From: JACOWB01 sp964373665
Lineage (GTDB): Archaea > Aenigmatarchaeota > Aenigmatarchaeia > CG10238-14 > SCSR01
Length of the DNA stretch: 20,081 bases
Reading direction: 5' to 3'
Assembly (NCBI GenBank): GCA_964373665.1
Contig: CAYJVM010000018.1
Location: forward strand, 1 to 20,081
Shown: positions 20,026 to 20,081 of the stretch, piece after piece
How the letters are laid out: each line of letters begins with the position of its first letter
Position numbering within the stretch: position 1 is the first letter of the stretch
The notes under the pieces: generated by a model
Databases searched by the model: none
Seen by the model: the letters and a program-made list of their open reading frames with translations, nothing else
Told to the model about the DNA's origin: nothing
Position numbers and translations under genes: made by a program

Positions 20026-20081
20026 CTGTTCCTCATAACATACCTTACACTCGCTTACCATAGTATACCTCAGCCGGAGTT

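Overview
The window looks like a chromosomal fragment of an uncultivated archaeon. The archaeal evidence is a clamp loader made of an RFC small/large pair, a deoxyhypusine synthase homologue, a tRNA-Leu with an intron at position 37/38 and no encoded CCA, AT-rich TATA boxes about 25 nt upstream of start codons (mostly leaderless genes), and VapBC/RelE modules of archaeal type. The lineage cannot be fixed from sequence alone; a DPANN-like or other poorly sampled group is a guess.

Layout. (1) 198-2686: a divergent pair, a deoxyhypusine-synthase-family gene (-) and a sugar-nucleotidyltransferase-like gene (+), then tRNA-Leu(UAG) with a 12-nt intron. (2) 2693-7918 (-): a tight Fe-S assembly operon in the order Cys-containing HTH regulator, sufC, a DUF5680 gene, sufB, sufS, a truncated DUF559-like nuclease fragment, sufU and a small membrane-anchored exported protein. 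No sufD is present. (3) 7956-10448 (-): two exported lipoproteins with cupredoxin-type domains, followed by a class I/II aminotransferase. (4) 10534-14282 (+): RFC small subunit interrupted by a 437-residue LAGLIDADG intein, a small membrane protein, and RFC large subunit. (5) 14283-16768: a divergent pair of exported proteins, one with a charged LEA-like C-terminal tail and one a lipoprotein with a WD40/TolB-like propeller, sharing one palindromic TATA element.

(6) 16797-20081 is the most unusual part. It is a run of small modules, visibly more AT-rich than the rest, separated by a direct intergenic repeat of about 35 bp seen five times (two copies identical over 32 bp) and spaced about 670-960 bp apart. 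The intervals hold vapBC with an operator-like palindrome; a 51-aa RelB-like ORF convergent with a RelE-like toxin; a divergent pair of HTH proteins; and a 34-aa ORF convergent with a PIN toxin. In both convergent pairs the 3' ends overlap (12 nt and 4 nt), an atypical toxin-antitoxin layout. The region behaves like a repeat-delimited cassette array of toxin-antitoxin and regulator modules, but no integrase is in the window and the repeats do not match canonical integron attC sites.
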